From contig NZ_CP022998.1 in assembly GCF_002277895.1 (NCBI RefSeq), positions 1,779,501 to 1,843,500 on the forward strand: a stretch of 64,000 nt of DNA. Reading direction: 5' to 3'. Source of the DNA: Rhizobium sp. 11515TR. Its GTDB lineage: Bacteria; Pseudomonadota; Alphaproteobacteria; Rhizobiales; Rhizobiaceae. This document shows, in pieces, positions 7,711 to 16,591 of the stretch; the stretch's first letter is position 1, and each line of letters begins with the position of its first letter. The notes beneath the pieces are model-generated. The model saw nothing but the letters and a program-made list of their open reading frames with translations. It was not told where the DNA came from and did not search any database. Both the position numbers and the translations under genes were made by a program.

Positions 7711-8027
7711 GGAAACTCCTTGGGCGGCGCACGAAATTCAAGCGCCGCGAATGATGCGGCAAATCCCGGCATTCGGCGCTCAGTGCATCAAAATGGAATA
7801 AGGGACACGCGGGCATGGACACACCCTTGTTGGTACTATCAATGAGGGCAATGTTTCTGTCGCGTGCATTTTTTGCAGTGCAGCATGGCGGATCATGCAT
7901 AAGTGCGCTGCAGCCGATCTCGGCGAAGCGGCTACAGCGCTTGAAATCGTTCTCTCCAAAACCATCTGAGAAGAAGCGCACGGGCCTTAGCCCCTGATAC
8001 AATTTGCGGAAAGACCGAGAGCCCCCG
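7711..8027. other. Intergenic region without a convincing gene
   Basis: This 317-base gap lies between the MFS gene (leftward) and the lipid-kinase-like gene (rightward), so it must hold both promoters. Short frames at 7815-7997 (plus) and 7780-7965 (minus) have no family features or good ribosome binding sites. An A/T tract with TGCATTTTTTGCAGTGCA near 7864 is the only notable low-GC patch. Confidence 0.5.
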
Positions 8028-8975
8028 ATGAAGTTGATCGGCTTTTTCAATCGCGATGGCGGAACGTTCCGCACGACTGACATGGCTGCCTATGAAAAGA
8101 GAGCGGAGCAGGTCTTCCGTGACGCCGGTCACGATTTCGAAGCTGTTGTCGTGGAGGGGCGCAACGTCGTCTCGGCGATGGAGCGTGCTGCGCGTCGTGA
8201 TGATATTGACGGGATTGTCGCGGGTGGTGGCGATGGCACCATTTCGGCGGCTGCCGCCATTGCCTGGAAAAACGGCGTCGCTCTCGGCGTCATTCCGGCT
8301 GGCACCATGAACCTCTTTGCTCGTTCTCTGCGCCTGCCACTCGATATATGGCAGACGCTGAATGTTCTTGCGACGGGTGAGGTCGACAATGTCGATATCG
8401 GCAGCGCCAACGGTCGTGCTTTCATTCATCAGTTTTCAGCGGGCTTGCATGCGCGCATGGTCCGCTACCGCAATGGCTATACCTATCGCTCCCGCATCGG
8501 AAAGATGTCAGCCAGTACCCGCGCGGCCTTCGGCGTCATCGCCAATCCTCCGGAATTCGACGTCGACTTCGAGGCCGGTGACATTCGCGAGCGCCGGCAC
8601 GTCTCGGCGATCTCCGTCTCCAACAATCCCTTCGGCGCCAATGCGCTGCTGTATGCCGACAGCTTGCGCAGCGGCGAGCTGGGTTTCTACACGGCAAAGC
8701 CCCTGCGGCCGCTCGGCGTCGCCCGGCTTGCTATCGACATGCTGCGTGGCCGGGTTCGCGAAAATGCCGATGTCATGGTCATGCATGCGCCGGAGGTGCA
8801 TCTGCATTTCCCGAAGCTGCGCCAGCTCGCCAACTGCGTGATGGATGGCGAGCTTTTACCGCTTGAGCGCGATGTAACGCTCAAGGTGCATCCCGGCGAG
8901 CTCAAGGTAATGGTTCGAGAGGGGACAGCCGCGCGTGTCCAGAGCGAGGGTGCCGTCGATAGCCTCGCCGTCTAA
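8028..8975 (+). CDS. Diacylglycerol kinase catalytic-domain (YegS/LCB5-like) protein
   Basis: This 315-residue protein is related to bacterial lipid kinases. Residues 65-71 carry AGGGDGT, the nucleotide-binding GGDGT motif, followed by LGVIPAGTMNLFARSL, the typical second conserved block. The C-terminal beta-sandwich ends with HFPKLRQLANCVMDGEL, the DGE motif of the family. It would phosphorylate diacylglycerol or a related lipid at the inner membrane face. The exact lipid is unknown. The start at MKLIGFF is chosen because the upstream in-frame extension (from 8004) is not family-like. It ends 5 bases from the convergent glutamine-synthetase-like gene. Confidence 0.85.
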   Translation: MKLIGFFNRDGGTFRTTDMAAYEKRAEQVFRDAGHDFEAVVVEGRNVVSAMERAARRDDIDGIVAGGGDGTISAAAAIAWKNGVALGVIPAGTMNLFARSLRLPLDIWQTLNVLATGEVDNVDIGSANGRAFIHQFSAGLHARMVRYRNGYTYRSRIGKMSASTRAAFGVIANPPEFDVDFEAGDIRERRHVSAISVSNNPFGANALLYADSLRSGELGFYTAKPLRPLGVARLAIDMLRGRVRENADVMVMHAPEVHLHFPKLRQLANCVMDGELLPLERDVTLKVHPGELKVMVREGTAARVQSEGAVDSLAV

Positions 8976-8980
8976 CGTCA

Positions 8981-10321
8981 TTAGAGACGGGGCAGGTAGG
9001 TCCTGTAATCGAAATCGGAAACCGTGCGCAGGTGGCCGAGCGCTTCCTTATGCTTCGTCTCGCCGTAGAGCTTCTGATACCGCTCGCCGAAAATGTCGGC
9101 AACGAAGGCTGACCCTCGGAAGCGCTCCACCGCCGTCAGAAAATCATGCGTCAGCTTGGGCGCATCGGCCGGCGCATGAGCCGGTGTCGTCTCTTCACCG
9201 GGATCGAGGTCGTTCTCCAGGCCGAGCAACATGCCGCCTAGGATTGCCGCCAGCATGAGATAGGGATTGGCATCCGCACCGGCGACGCGGTGTTCGATGC
9301 GTGCGCCTGGCCCATCCTTCTCTGGAATGCGCACGGCCGTGCCGCGATGACCGAAGCCCCAGGTCAGATCGACAGGGGCAAAGGAGCCTGGTTGGAACCG
9401 TCGATAGGAATTGGCATAGGGTGCAAAGACCAGCTGCGCGTCCTGCAACGTCTGTAGCAGCCCCGCGCAGATCGACTTCAGTCTCTTCGGCTCACCGCCC
9501 GCAGCATCGAGGACATTGCGCCCTTGAGCGTCGATGATACTCGCATGCACATGCAGCCCCGAGCCGGCATGGTCGGTATAGGGTTTTGCCATGCAGGTCG
9601 ATTTCAGGCCATGCTTGCGCGCCGCCTGCTCGGCCACGCGCTTCAGCATGATGCAATCATCCGCTGCCGCCAGCGCATCCGGACGATGCAGCAGGTTGAC
9701 CTCGAACTGGCCGGGGCCGAACTCCGCCGTCGTCGCATCCGCCGGCAACCCCTGCGCCCGGGCGTAGCCGCGCAGCGTTTCGATGTAATCGTCAAGAAGA
9801 TCGACGGCATCCATGTCATAGAGCTGAAAGCCGTTCGGTTCGCCCTGATAGGTCAGGGCCGGGGGCGGCGAGGGGATGCCTCTTTCGCGCCAGTCTCCGG
9901 CCAGAAGATAGAATTCCAGCTCGGTCGCGATGACGGGCGTCAATCCGAGCGCCTTGTAGCGCTCTACCACGGCAGAAAGAATAGCACGTGGATCCTGAAA
10001 GCTCGGGCTGCCGTCGAGCTCATGCATAGTGGCCAGCACCTGCTTCGATCCCGCCGGCGCCCAGGGCATGTCAGCCAGCGTGCGCTCGTCTGCAACGCAG
10101 GTTCCGTCCGGATCTCCGATCGTCAGCGACAATCCGGTTATATTGTCGTTGTCGTCGCCCCAGATATCGAGCGATTGCGTCGAGGTCGGCAGCCGCACGG
10201 CGCCGGACCAGACCTTCTTTTCGGCTGAAATCGGGATCTGCTTGCCGCGCAGCCGGCCGTTCATGTCCGAGATCAGCACCTCGATGCGCGCGTTACCTTC
10301 GGTTGCGTTGTCGGCCGCCAT
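8981..10321 (-). CDS. Glutamine synthetase family protein, probably gamma-glutamylpolyamine synthetase
   Basis: This 446-residue protein has the GS beta-grasp N-domain (ARIEVLISDMNGRLRGKQIP) and the catalytic domain with ELEFYL, the ATP-binding-type stretch KPYTDHAGSGLHVHAS and the ARIEHRVAGADANPYL block near the end. Sequences of this shape are closer to PuuA/SpuI-type gamma-glutamylputrescine synthetases than to GlnA. The reaction joins glutamate to an amine using ATP. It is divergent from a SpuC-like class III aminotransferase, 128 bases away, which supports a role in polyamine degradation. The amine substrate is inferred from context. Confidence 0.85.
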   Translation of the reverse strand: MAADNATEGNARIEVLISDMNGRLRGKQIPISAEKKVWSGAVRLPTSTQSLDIWGDDNDNITGLSLTIGDPDGTCVADERTLADMPWAPAGSKQVLATMHELDGSPSFQDPRAILSAVVERYKALGLTPVIATELEFYLLAGDWRERGIPSPPPALTYQGEPNGFQLYDMDAVDLLDDYIETLRGYARAQGLPADATTAEFGPGQFEVNLLHRPDALAAADDCIMLKRVAEQAARKHGLKSTCMAKPYTDHAGSGLHVHASIIDAQGRNVLDAAGGEPKRLKSICAGLLQTLQDAQLVFAPYANSYRRFQPGSFAPVDLTWGFGHRGTAVRIPEKDGPGARIEHRVAGADANPYLMLAAILGGMLLGLENDLDPGEETTPAHAPADAPKLTHDFLTAVERFRGSAFVADIFGERYQKLYGETKHKEALGHLRTVSDFDYRTYLPRL

Positions 10322-10449
10322 TCTCTTGTAAATCCCCGATGCTCACGGCATGGTCGTAAACCAAGATAGCTTGCAGTCAAGTCCAGCTGCGTTGCGGCGT
10401 CGGTGGACTTGCCTGACAAATGCCAATTCAAAGAGGGTTCGAATAAGCC

Positions 10450-11817
10450 ATGTCCGATACGTCCAGCCGCTCCAATCTCGCTGCCCTCGATGCCGCCCAT
10501 CACCTCCATCCCTTTGCCGATATGCGCAAGCTCAACGCCGATGGCGCGCGCGTCATCCAGCGCGGCGAGGGGGTCTATATTTTCGATGCGGAGGGGCGGA
10601 AGTATCTGGATGGATTTGCCGGCCTCTGGTGCGTGAATATCGGTTATGGGCGCACCGAAATCGCCGACGCTGTCGCAAGGCAGATGAACGAGCTGCCCTA
10701 TTACAACACCTTCTTCGGCACGACGACTACGCCGGCGACGCTTCTCGCCGAGAAGGTCTGCGCCCATGCCGGGCCGCAGTTCAACCATGTCTTCTTCACC
10801 AATTCCGGTTCCGAGGCCAACGATACCTGGTTCCGCATGGGGAGGGTCTATTGGGCTGCCGTAGGCAAGCCGACGAAGAAGACCATCATCGCCCGCAAGA
10901 ACGGCTATCACGGCTCGACGGTTGCAGGTGCCAGCATGGGCGGCATGAAATACATGCACGAGCAGGGCGACCTGCCGATCCCTGGCGTCGTCCATATCGG
11001 TCAGCCCTATTGGTATGCCGAGGGCGGCGATCTCTCGCCGGAGGAATTCGGCCTGAAGATGGCTCGTGAGCTTGAAGCCAAGATCGATGAATTGGGTGAG
11101 GAGAATGTCGCAGCTTTCATCGCCGAGCCTGTGCAAGGTGCCGGCGGCGTCATTGTTCCACCGTCCACCTATTGGCCGGAGATCGCACGCATCTGCAAGG
11201 TAAGGAACATCCTGCTGGTCTGCGATGAGGTGATCTGCGGCTTCGGCCGCCTCGGCGCATGGTTCGGCCATCAGCATTTCGGCGTCGAGCCGGATCTGGC
11301 CCCGATCGCCAAGGGGCTGTCGTCAGGCTATCTGCCGATCGGTGGCGTGCTCGTCAGCGATCGTATTGCCGATGTGCTCATCAATGAAGTCGGCGAATTC
11401 AACCACGGCTTCACCTATTCCGGCCACCCTGTCTGCGCCGCCGCCGCCCTCGAAAATCTGCGGATCATCGAGGAGGAAAGACTAGTCGAGCGCGTGCGCG
11501 ACGATATCGGCCCTTACTTTGCCAAGGCTTGGGGCAGCCTTGCCGATCACGACATGGTCGGCGAAGCCGTCAGCATCGGCTTGATGGGCGGCCTGCAGCT
11601 CGCCGCCGATAAATCGACACGCCGCCGTTTCGAAAAGCCTGACACTATAGGTTCCGCCGTCCGCAACCATGCCCTGGCGAACGGCTTGGTCTTGCGCGCC
11701 ACCGGCGACCGCATGCTGGCCTCGCCGCCGCTCGTCATCAGCCATGAGGAGGTGGATACCATGGTGCGGATCGCGCGTGGCGCGCTCGATGCCGTATGGG
11801 CGGAGAAGAAATCGTAG
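10450..11817 (+). CDS. Class III aminotransferase, SpuC-like (putrescine/polyamine:pyruvate type)
   Basis: This 455-residue PLP enzyme has the fold-type I class III motifs: FFTNSGSEANDTWFRM (phosphate-binding region), NGYHGSTVAGAS, LLVCDEVICGFGR (Asp that contacts the PLP ring nitrogen) and APIAKGLSSGYLPIGG, which contains the Schiff-base lysine. Length and motifs fit the SpuC/putrescine-pyruvate aminotransferase group. Next to a gamma-glutamylamide-synthetase-like gene it probably removes the amino group of putrescine or a related diamine. It ends immediately next to the convergent Nudix gene. Confidence 0.88.
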   Translation: MSDTSSRSNLAALDAAHHLHPFADMRKLNADGARVIQRGEGVYIFDAEGRKYLDGFAGLWCVNIGYGRTEIADAVARQMNELPYYNTFFGTTTTPATLLAEKVCAHAGPQFNHVFFTNSGSEANDTWFRMGRVYWAAVGKPTKKTIIARKNGYHGSTVAGASMGGMKYMHEQGDLPIPGVVHIGQPYWYAEGGDLSPEEFGLKMARELEAKIDELGEENVAAFIAEPVQGAGGVIVPPSTYWPEIARICKVRNILLVCDEVICGFGRLGAWFGHQHFGVEPDLAPIAKGLSSGYLPIGGVLVSDRIADVLINEVGEFNHGFTYSGHPVCAAAALENLRIIEEERLVERVRDDIGPYFAKAWGSLADHDMVGEAVSIGLMGGLQLAADKSTRRRFEKPDTIGSAVRNHALANGLVLRATGDRMLASPPLVISHEEVDTMVRIARGALDAVWAEKKS

Positions 11818-12432
11818 TCAGGGCTTGGGTTTCGGCACGTCCCACTTGCCCGCCTTGTGAAGGGCAAGCGTCAGTGCCGCAACGTGGATGACCTGGATCA
11901 TCTTGCCTTCCAGCGCGAGCTCGATTGCTTGGCTGATCGGCATGCGGATCAGGCGGATGCGCTCGGTCGGGTCGTCCGCCGGCCTGCTTGCAAGCTCGAC
12001 ATTGCGGGCAATAACGATATGCGAGTGGTTCGTATGCGTGGCCGGATTGGGCGCGAGCTTGCCGACATAATCCCATTCGGTGGATGAAAGGCCGGTTTCC
12101 TCGCGCAGCTCGCGCGCGGCCGCCTCGACCGGACTTGCATCGCTCGCATCCACGGCTCCCCCGGGGAGCTCGAGCGCCACGACGCCGAGGCCGTGACGAT
12201 ACTGCTGAACGAGGTAGATATGATCCTCGGCATCGAGCGCAATTATCTCGACCCAATCGGGATATTCCAGCACGTAATAGGGCGCGATCTCCACGCCCTC
12301 CGCCGTCACGCAGTTATCCGCACGAACCTTCAGCCAGCGATCATGAACAAGGCGCGTTGAGCTTGTTGTCCGCCATGGTGGCAGGTCTGCCGTGTCCGAT
12401 AGCTGGCTAGTGATGTCGTCCTTCGAGCTCAT
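11818..12432 (-). CDS. Nudix hydrolase
   Basis: This is a 204-residue protein starting MSSKDDITSQ. The Nudix box is at GGAVDASDASPVEAAAREL followed by REETGL. Its second half (REL-REETGL) is canonical, while the first half has a small insertion and lacks the usual first Glu. Family members hydrolyse nucleoside diphosphates linked to another group, and this spacing resembles ADP-ribose pyrophosphatase relatives (HGLGVVALELPGG precedes the box). The reading frame extends far upstream to 13026 across the glycosyltransferase gene on the same strand, but that part is out-of-frame coding and not real. It is 36 bases downstream of the glycosyltransferase and probably co-transcribed. Confidence 0.88.
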   Translation of the reverse strand: MSSKDDITSQLSDTADLPPWRTTSSTRLVHDRWLKVRADNCVTAEGVEIAPYYVLEYPDWVEIIALDAEDHIYLVQQYRHGLGVVALELPGGAVDASDASPVEAAARELREETGLSSTEWDYVGKLAPNPATHTNHSHIVIARNVELASRPADDPTERIRLIRMPISQAIELALEGKMIQVIHVAALTLALHKAGKWDVPKPKP

Positions 12433-12467
12433 GCGCCGTTCAGCTCCCGTTGCTGTTAGGCCTGTGC

Positions 12468-13490
12468 CTAGGCGTCTTGATGATCTTGATCGAAGATCTT
12501 GCGCACGATGTAGTTCGGCGAGAGATCGTCGCGATAATAGATGCGGGCGATCATTTCGGCGAGGATGCCCGTCGTGATCATCTGCACCGACGACAGGAGC
12601 AGCACGACGCCGACCATCAGCAGCGGACGGCTGCCGATATCGTCGCCGAAGATGAACTTGTCGATGAAGAGCCAGAGCAGGATGATGCCGGCAAGCGCAC
12701 CGAGGCCGAGGCCGAGCGAGCCGAAGAAGTGTCCAGGCCGCGCCTTGTAGCGCATGAAAAACATCACCGACAGCAGATCGAGGATGACGCGGAAGGTGCG
12801 TGAGATCCCATATTTCGACGTGCCGTGCTGGCGCGCATGGTGGGTGACGGGCACTTCGCCGATGCGCGAGCTCGGCACGACGCCGGCAACCCAGGCGGGT
12901 ATGAAGCGGTGCATCTCGCCCATCAGCTTGACCTGCTTGATGATCGAGGAGCGATAGATCTTCAGGCTGCAGCCATAGTCGTGCAGCTTGACGCCGGTGA
13001 TGCGGCCGATCAGGTAGTTGGCGCACCAGGAGGGAATCTTGCGTAGCAGAAGCCCGTCCTGCCGGTTCTTGCGCCAGCCGACGAGCAGGTCGAGCTGCCG
13101 CCGCTCCAGTTCCTCGACCATCGAAGGGATATCCTTCGGGTCATTCTGCAGATCGCCGTCCATGGTGGCGATCAGGCGGCCGTTCGCCGCATCGATGCCG
13201 GCCTGCATGGCCGCCGTCTGGCCGAAATTGCGCTGAAGTTCGACGATGCGCAGCGTCAAGCCTTCCTGCGAAAGTGACCGGCGGGCATTGACGAGCGTGG
13301 CGTCCGTGCTGCCATCATCGACCAGGATCAGCTCCCAGGACTTGTCAAATCCACGCATGGCGGCACAGATGCGCTCGATGAGCGGTCCGACGCTTTCTTC
13401 CTCGTTGAAGACGGGCACGACCAGCGAAAGCTCGAGAGGGCTTGCCGGATCGGCCTGGGGGAGGGTCGACTCTGCCGTTGTCTGCAACAC
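12468..13490 (-). CDS. Family 2 glycosyltransferase, polyprenyl-phosphate sugar synthase (ArnC/DPM1-like)
   Basis: This 340-residue protein has a cytosolic GT-A domain with VVPVFNEEESV (residues 24-34), VDDGSTD (57-63) and the metal-binding MDGD (110-113). Two C-terminal membrane helices (about 240-270 and 280-310) follow, the layout of enzymes that load a sugar onto undecaprenyl or dodecaprenyl phosphate. The product would feed envelope modification. RgtE of Rhizobium, which makes dodecaprenyl-phosphate galacturonic acid for lipopolysaccharide, belongs to this group and is a candidate identity, but the sugar cannot be read from sequence. It is divergent from a UPF0104 membrane protein that often accompanies such enzymes. 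Confidence 0.88.
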   Translation of the reverse strand: MLQTTAESTLPQADPASPLELSLVVPVFNEEESVGPLIERICAAMRGFDKSWELILVDDGSTDATLVNARRSLSQEGLTLRIVELQRNFGQTAAMQAGIDAANGRLIATMDGDLQNDPKDIPSMVEELERRQLDLLVGWRKNRQDGLLLRKIPSWCANYLIGRITGVKLHDYGCSLKIYRSSIIKQVKLMGEMHRFIPAWVAGVVPSSRIGEVPVTHHARQHGTSKYGISRTFRVILDLLSVMFFMRYKARPGHFFGSLGLGLGALAGIILLWLFIDKFIFGDDIGSRPLLMVGVVLLLSSVQMITTGILAEMIARIYYRDDLSPNYIVRKIFDQDHQDA

Positions 13491-13507
13491 TTCTTTCTCC
13501 TAAAAGA

Positions 13508-13524
13508 CCGGCAGTACTTGCCGG
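13508..13524. promoter_or_regulatory. Short inverted repeat between glycosyltransferase and UPF0104 genes
   Basis: CCGGCA (13508-13513) and TGCCGG (13519-13524) are exact reverse complements around GTACT, inside the 93-base divergent promoter region. It may be an operator or an RNA hairpin. Confidence 0.35.
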
Positions 13525-13583
13525 ACGAAACGAGCGAAAAGTCCGGTTTCAGCCTTCCGCTCGTATTTGGGTGCCCTAACTAC

Positions 13584-14552
13584 ATGAAGACTCCGACGGT
13601 TGCCAGCCGACAGAATTGGTTTATTCGCAACCGAATGACGCTCTTGACGCTCGCCGTAGTCGTGGCCTACGCCGCCTTCATCGAATGGTTTTGGGGCTGG
13701 AGCTCGATCCTGGCACAATGGGGCAAGGTCGGCGCACTGCCGATCCTCCTGGCTCTGGCGCTTCTGACAAGCACCTATTTCCTGCGCACATGGCGCATCT
13801 ACGATTATTTCCCGAAGGAAACCTCGGGTCATTTTGCGGCGCTGTTTCGCGTGACGCAGGTTCATAATCTGCTGAATATCATGATGCCCTTCCGCACCGG
13901 AGAGACCAGCTTCCCGGTGCTGATGCGCTCCGAATTCGGCATTCCGCTGGCCCGCGGCACCTCGGCGCTGTTGGTCATGCGGCTGCTCGACCTGCATGCG
14001 CTGCTGGCTGCCGCCGGTGTCGGCCTTGCACTTGCCTCGCCCCATCACGTTCTTGCCTGGATCGTATGGGCGGCCTTCCTGCTGCTGCCGGTCGCGGGTT
14101 TCGCTTCCCGCCGACCGCTAATCCGCCTTGCCGCCCGCACCCTGCCGAAGAAGGTGCAAGGACTGGTGCACGAGCTGGAGCGCGGCCTGCCGGTCGATAG
14201 CAGCGCCTTTGCGCGCGCCTGGCTGACGACCATCGTCAACTGGCTCGTCAAGGTCGTGGTGCTTGCCTGGGCACTTGGCCTCATGAATGTGACGCCGCTT
14301 TCGGCAAGTTTTGGTGGCGCGCTCGGCGGCGAACTATCCTCAGTTCTGCCCGTGCATGCGCCCGGAGGCGTGGGCACCTATCCGGCCGGCATCACGGCCG
14401 GAGCCATGGCCTTCGGTGCATCGGGCGAGAAAGTAGCGATTGAAAATCTCGCCCAGGCCAGCATTAATGCCCATCTGCTGATCGTGGTCTCAGCGCTGAC
14501 GGGAACCGCGATCGGATTGCTTGTTTCGCGCAAACGGGTGACCGCGCTCTGA
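13584..14552 (+). CDS. Lysylphosphatidylglycerol synthase TM-region / UPF0104 membrane protein
   Basis: This integral membrane protein of 322 residues has about eight helices and the family motifs FLRTWRIYDYF (start of the domain), NIMMPFRTGETSFPVLM and VHAPGGVGTYPAGI. The family includes the flippase-like membrane half of MprF and many partners of polyprenyl-glycosyltransferases. A lipid-carrier translocation role is suggested but unproven. The ATG at 13584 (MKTPTVAS) is preferred over an in-frame TTG at 13518, which would overlap a palindrome and leave only 27 bases to the divergent gene. It is probably functionally tied to the divergent GT2 enzyme. Confidence 0.85.
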   Translation: MKTPTVASRQNWFIRNRMTLLTLAVVVAYAAFIEWFWGWSSILAQWGKVGALPILLALALLTSTYFLRTWRIYDYFPKETSGHFAALFRVTQVHNLLNIMMPFRTGETSFPVLMRSEFGIPLARGTSALLVMRLLDLHALLAAAGVGLALASPHHVLAWIVWAAFLLLPVAGFASRRPLIRLAARTLPKKVQGLVHELERGLPVDSSAFARAWLTTIVNWLVKVVVLAWALGLMNVTPLSASFGGALGGELSSVLPVHAPGGVGTYPAGITAGAMAFGASGEKVAIENLAQASINAHLLIVVSALTGTAIGLLVSRKRVTAL

Positions 14553-14568
14553 AAGCTTGTGATGCGCT

Positions 14569-15819
14569 TCAATGTCGGGTCGTCTTATCGTAAAGCTCAG
14601 CCAATCGCTTGCGCAGGAAAGTCTGCTCCGGCGCCTGCTGGCATAGCGAAAGCGCCGTTTGATAGGATTGCCGCGCCTCGTCCGTCCGGCCAAGCTGGCA
14701 CAGGAAATCCGCCTTCGCCGCATGGGTGAGATGATATCGTGCCATACGCTCCTCCCGCAACAGCCCGTCGACGATGGACAATGCTGCAGCAGGCCCGTCG
14801 CGCATGGAGATGGCCACCGCCCGATTGAGCTCGATCACCGGGGATGGGCTTGCGATCAGCAGCAGGTCGTAAAGTGTCACCAACTGCCGCCAGTCGGTGT
14901 CGTCCGCGGTTGCGGCGCGCGCATGTTCCGCCGCGATCGCCGCCTGCAGGGCATAGCTGCCGACGCTCTCCGCGGACATGGCCCGCGCCGACAGTTGCAG
15001 GCCCTCGCGTATCTGGCCATGATCCCACAGCGCACGATCCTGATCGACGAGCAGAACGAGATCGCCGGAGGTATCGGTACGCGCATGCCGCCGCGAATCC
15101 TGCAGCAGCATGATTGCAAGCAGCCCTTCGACTTCCGAATCCGGCAATAGCTGCAGCAAAAGCCTGCCGAGCCGTATGGCCTCCGCAGCCAGATCGGCGC
15201 GCACGATCGCAGAGCCGGAGGATGCCGAATAGCCCTCGTTGAAGACAACGTAGATGACATGCAGCACCTGCGCCAGCCGCTCCGGCAGCTCGGTCTTGTC
15301 AGGCACCTCATAGGGAATGTTGGCGGTGCGTATGCGGTTCTTGGCACGGACGATGCGCTGCGCGACTGTCGGAGCAGGAATCAGGAAGGCGTGGGCAATC
15401 TCTTCCGTTGTCAGGCCGCAGACCTCCCGCAAGGCCATAGCCATCCGTGCCTCTGCGGGAATAAGCGGGTGGCAGCAGGTGAAGATCAGCCGCAGCATGT
15501 CGTCTTCGATCTCTTCATGTTCGGCGATCTCCATCGCCTCTCCCTCCGGATAAAGGCTCTCGGCAATATCGGAGCGGGCGGTGTCAAAGCGTGCTCGCCG
15601 CCTGATATGGTCGATGGCGCGAAAACGTCCGGCGGAGACGAGCCAGGCATAGGGATTGGCCGGGATCGTCTCCTCCGTCCATTGCTGCGCCGCCGCCGCG
15701 AAAGCATCATGGAGCGCTTCCTCGGCCCGGTCGAAATCACCGAGCAGACGGATCAGCGTTGCCAGCACGCGGCGCGAGTGGCTGCGGTAGATGCTTTCGA
15801 GGGTTTGGTTCAGCGACAT
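14569..15819 (-). CDS. ECF42-type RNA polymerase sigma factor with C-terminal DUF6596/TPR-like extension
   Basis: This 416-residue protein has sigma region 2 (residues about 10-75, with RAEEALHDAFAAA and NPYAWLVSAGRFRAIDHIRR), region 4 (about 115-170, with LTTEEIAHAFLIPAPTVAQRIVRAK) and a long C-terminal extension (VVFNEGYSASSG, then helical repeats ending LPDSEVEGLLAI and LGRTDEARQSYQTAL). That extension replaces an anti-sigma factor and defines the ECF42 group, which is usually encoded with YCII/DGPF proteins. Exactly that occurs here: three YCII genes lie directly upstream on the same strand, the nearest 5 bases away. It probably activates its own operon through the site at 16988-17014. 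Confidence 0.92.
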   Translation of the reverse strand: MSLNQTLESIYRSHSRRVLATLIRLLGDFDRAEEALHDAFAAAAQQWTEETIPANPYAWLVSAGRFRAIDHIRRRARFDTARSDIAESLYPEGEAMEIAEHEEIEDDMLRLIFTCCHPLIPAEARMAMALREVCGLTTEEIAHAFLIPAPTVAQRIVRAKNRIRTANIPYEVPDKTELPERLAQVLHVIYVVFNEGYSASSGSAIVRADLAAEAIRLGRLLLQLLPDSEVEGLLAIMLLQDSRRHARTDTSGDLVLLVDQDRALWDHGQIREGLQLSARAMSAESVGSYALQAAIAAEHARAATADDTDWRQLVTLYDLLLIASPSPVIELNRAVAISMRDGPAAALSIVDGLLREERMARYHLTHAAKADFLCQLGRTDEARQSYQTALSLCQQAPEQTFLRKRLAELYDKTTRH

Positions 15820-15824
15820 GGATG

Positions 15825-16202
15825 TCAGGATGTCTCCGCCAGGTCTCCCCGCAGAGTGAGGATACGAACCGGGCGGATTTCGACGGCGCCATAGCGCGCC
15901 GAGGGAATGCGCTTGGCGATCCCGGCTGCTTCCTCAAGATCGGGAGCTTCGATGAGGTAGAAGCCGGCCAGATGCTCCTTCGTCTCCACGAACGGCCCGT
16001 CCGTTACCGAAAATTTGTCGCCGTCTGGACGGATGACGATCGATTTGTCCCGAAGCGCCAGCGCATCGGAAACGATCATGGTACCGTCCTGCCGTAAGCC
16101 CTCATCAAAGATGAAGTGCTCGGCGATCAAATGGTTCATCTCGTTCGGCGTCAATCGTCCGTCGACATCGACTGTCGTGTAGATCAGGCACAGAAACCGC
16201 AT
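15825..16202 (-). CDS. YCII/DGPF-domain protein (third gene of sigma operon)
   Basis: The 125-residue protein has a single YCII-related domain starting MRFLCLIYTT and containing the DGPF signature (FSVTDGPFVETKEHLAGFYLIEA, residues about 64-86; quoted in part: TDGPFVETKEHL). The ferredoxin-like fold resembles muconolactone isomerase-type enzymes, but no reaction is established. It is the most divergent of the three paralogues here, for example in the N-terminal segment after IYTT and in the C-terminal tail. It is 5 bases from the sigma gene and 16 bases after the previous YCII gene. Confidence 0.9.
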   Translation of the reverse strand: MRFLCLIYTTVDVDGRLTPNEMNHLIAEHFIFDEGLRQDGTMIVSDALALRDKSIVIRPDGDKFSVTDGPFVETKEHLAGFYLIEAPDLEEAAGIAKRIPSARYGAVEIRPVRILTLRGDLAETS

Positions 16203-16218
16203 ATATTTTCCCTCACTG

Positions 16219-16581
16219 CTATTCGTTCGGAAAGCGGATGTCGTAAGCCGCGCGAACCTCGATCATGCCGTAGCGGGCGACAGGGAAGGTGGCGGCGATC
16301 GCCGTCGCTTCCTCCATGTCCCGGGCCTCGATCAGAACGAAGCCGCCGAGATGCTCTTTCATCTCAGTGAAAGGGCCATCCGTCACGGCGGCTTCGCCCC
16401 TGCGCACGCGAACTGTTTTCGCAGTCTCCGGTTCGCGCAAGGCATTGGCGACGATGAGGTGGCCGCTCTCGCGTAGCCGGTTGTCGTTGTCGACGGAATC
16501 CTGGGTCAGCTTTCGCCCTTCCTCTTCGGAAATCTTGGCGATTTCTGCGCTTTCGAACCAGACCTGACAAAGAAACTTCAT
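16219..16581 (-). CDS. YCII/DGPF-domain protein (second gene of sigma operon)
   Basis: This 120-residue YCII protein begins MKFLCQVWFES and carries VTDGPFTEMKEHLGGFVLI. The start at 16581 is chosen because its two sister proteins begin at the same alignment position and the frame upstream (to 16668) reads into the previous gene. It is 10 bases downstream of the first YCII gene, so it is part of a tight operon. The biochemical role is unknown. Its close similarity to the first gene (CQVWF, DGPF block, C-terminal YGMIEVRA) indicates tandem duplication. Confidence 0.9.
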   Translation of the reverse strand: MKFLCQVWFESAEIAKISEEEGRKLTQDSVDNDNRLRESGHLIVANALREPETAKTVRVRRGEAAVTDGPFTEMKEHLGGFVLIEARDMEEATAIAATFPVARYGMIEVRAAYDIRFPNE

Positions 16582-16591
16582 CTGAACATCC

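Noticed and set aside
6661..7845. 394-codon plus-strand frame opposite the MFS gene
   Set aside because: Its composition is dominated by Asp, Arg, Gly and His with no hydrophobic core, and the opposite strand has a clear MFS protein.
7815..7997. 60-codon plus-strand ORF before the lipid-kinase-like gene
   Set aside because: No ribosome binding site, no family and it overlaps an opposite-strand ORF of equal weakness.
11818..13026. In-frame extension of the Nudix gene back to 13026
   Set aside because: The extension runs through the glycosyltransferase in another frame; family sequence begins at 12432.
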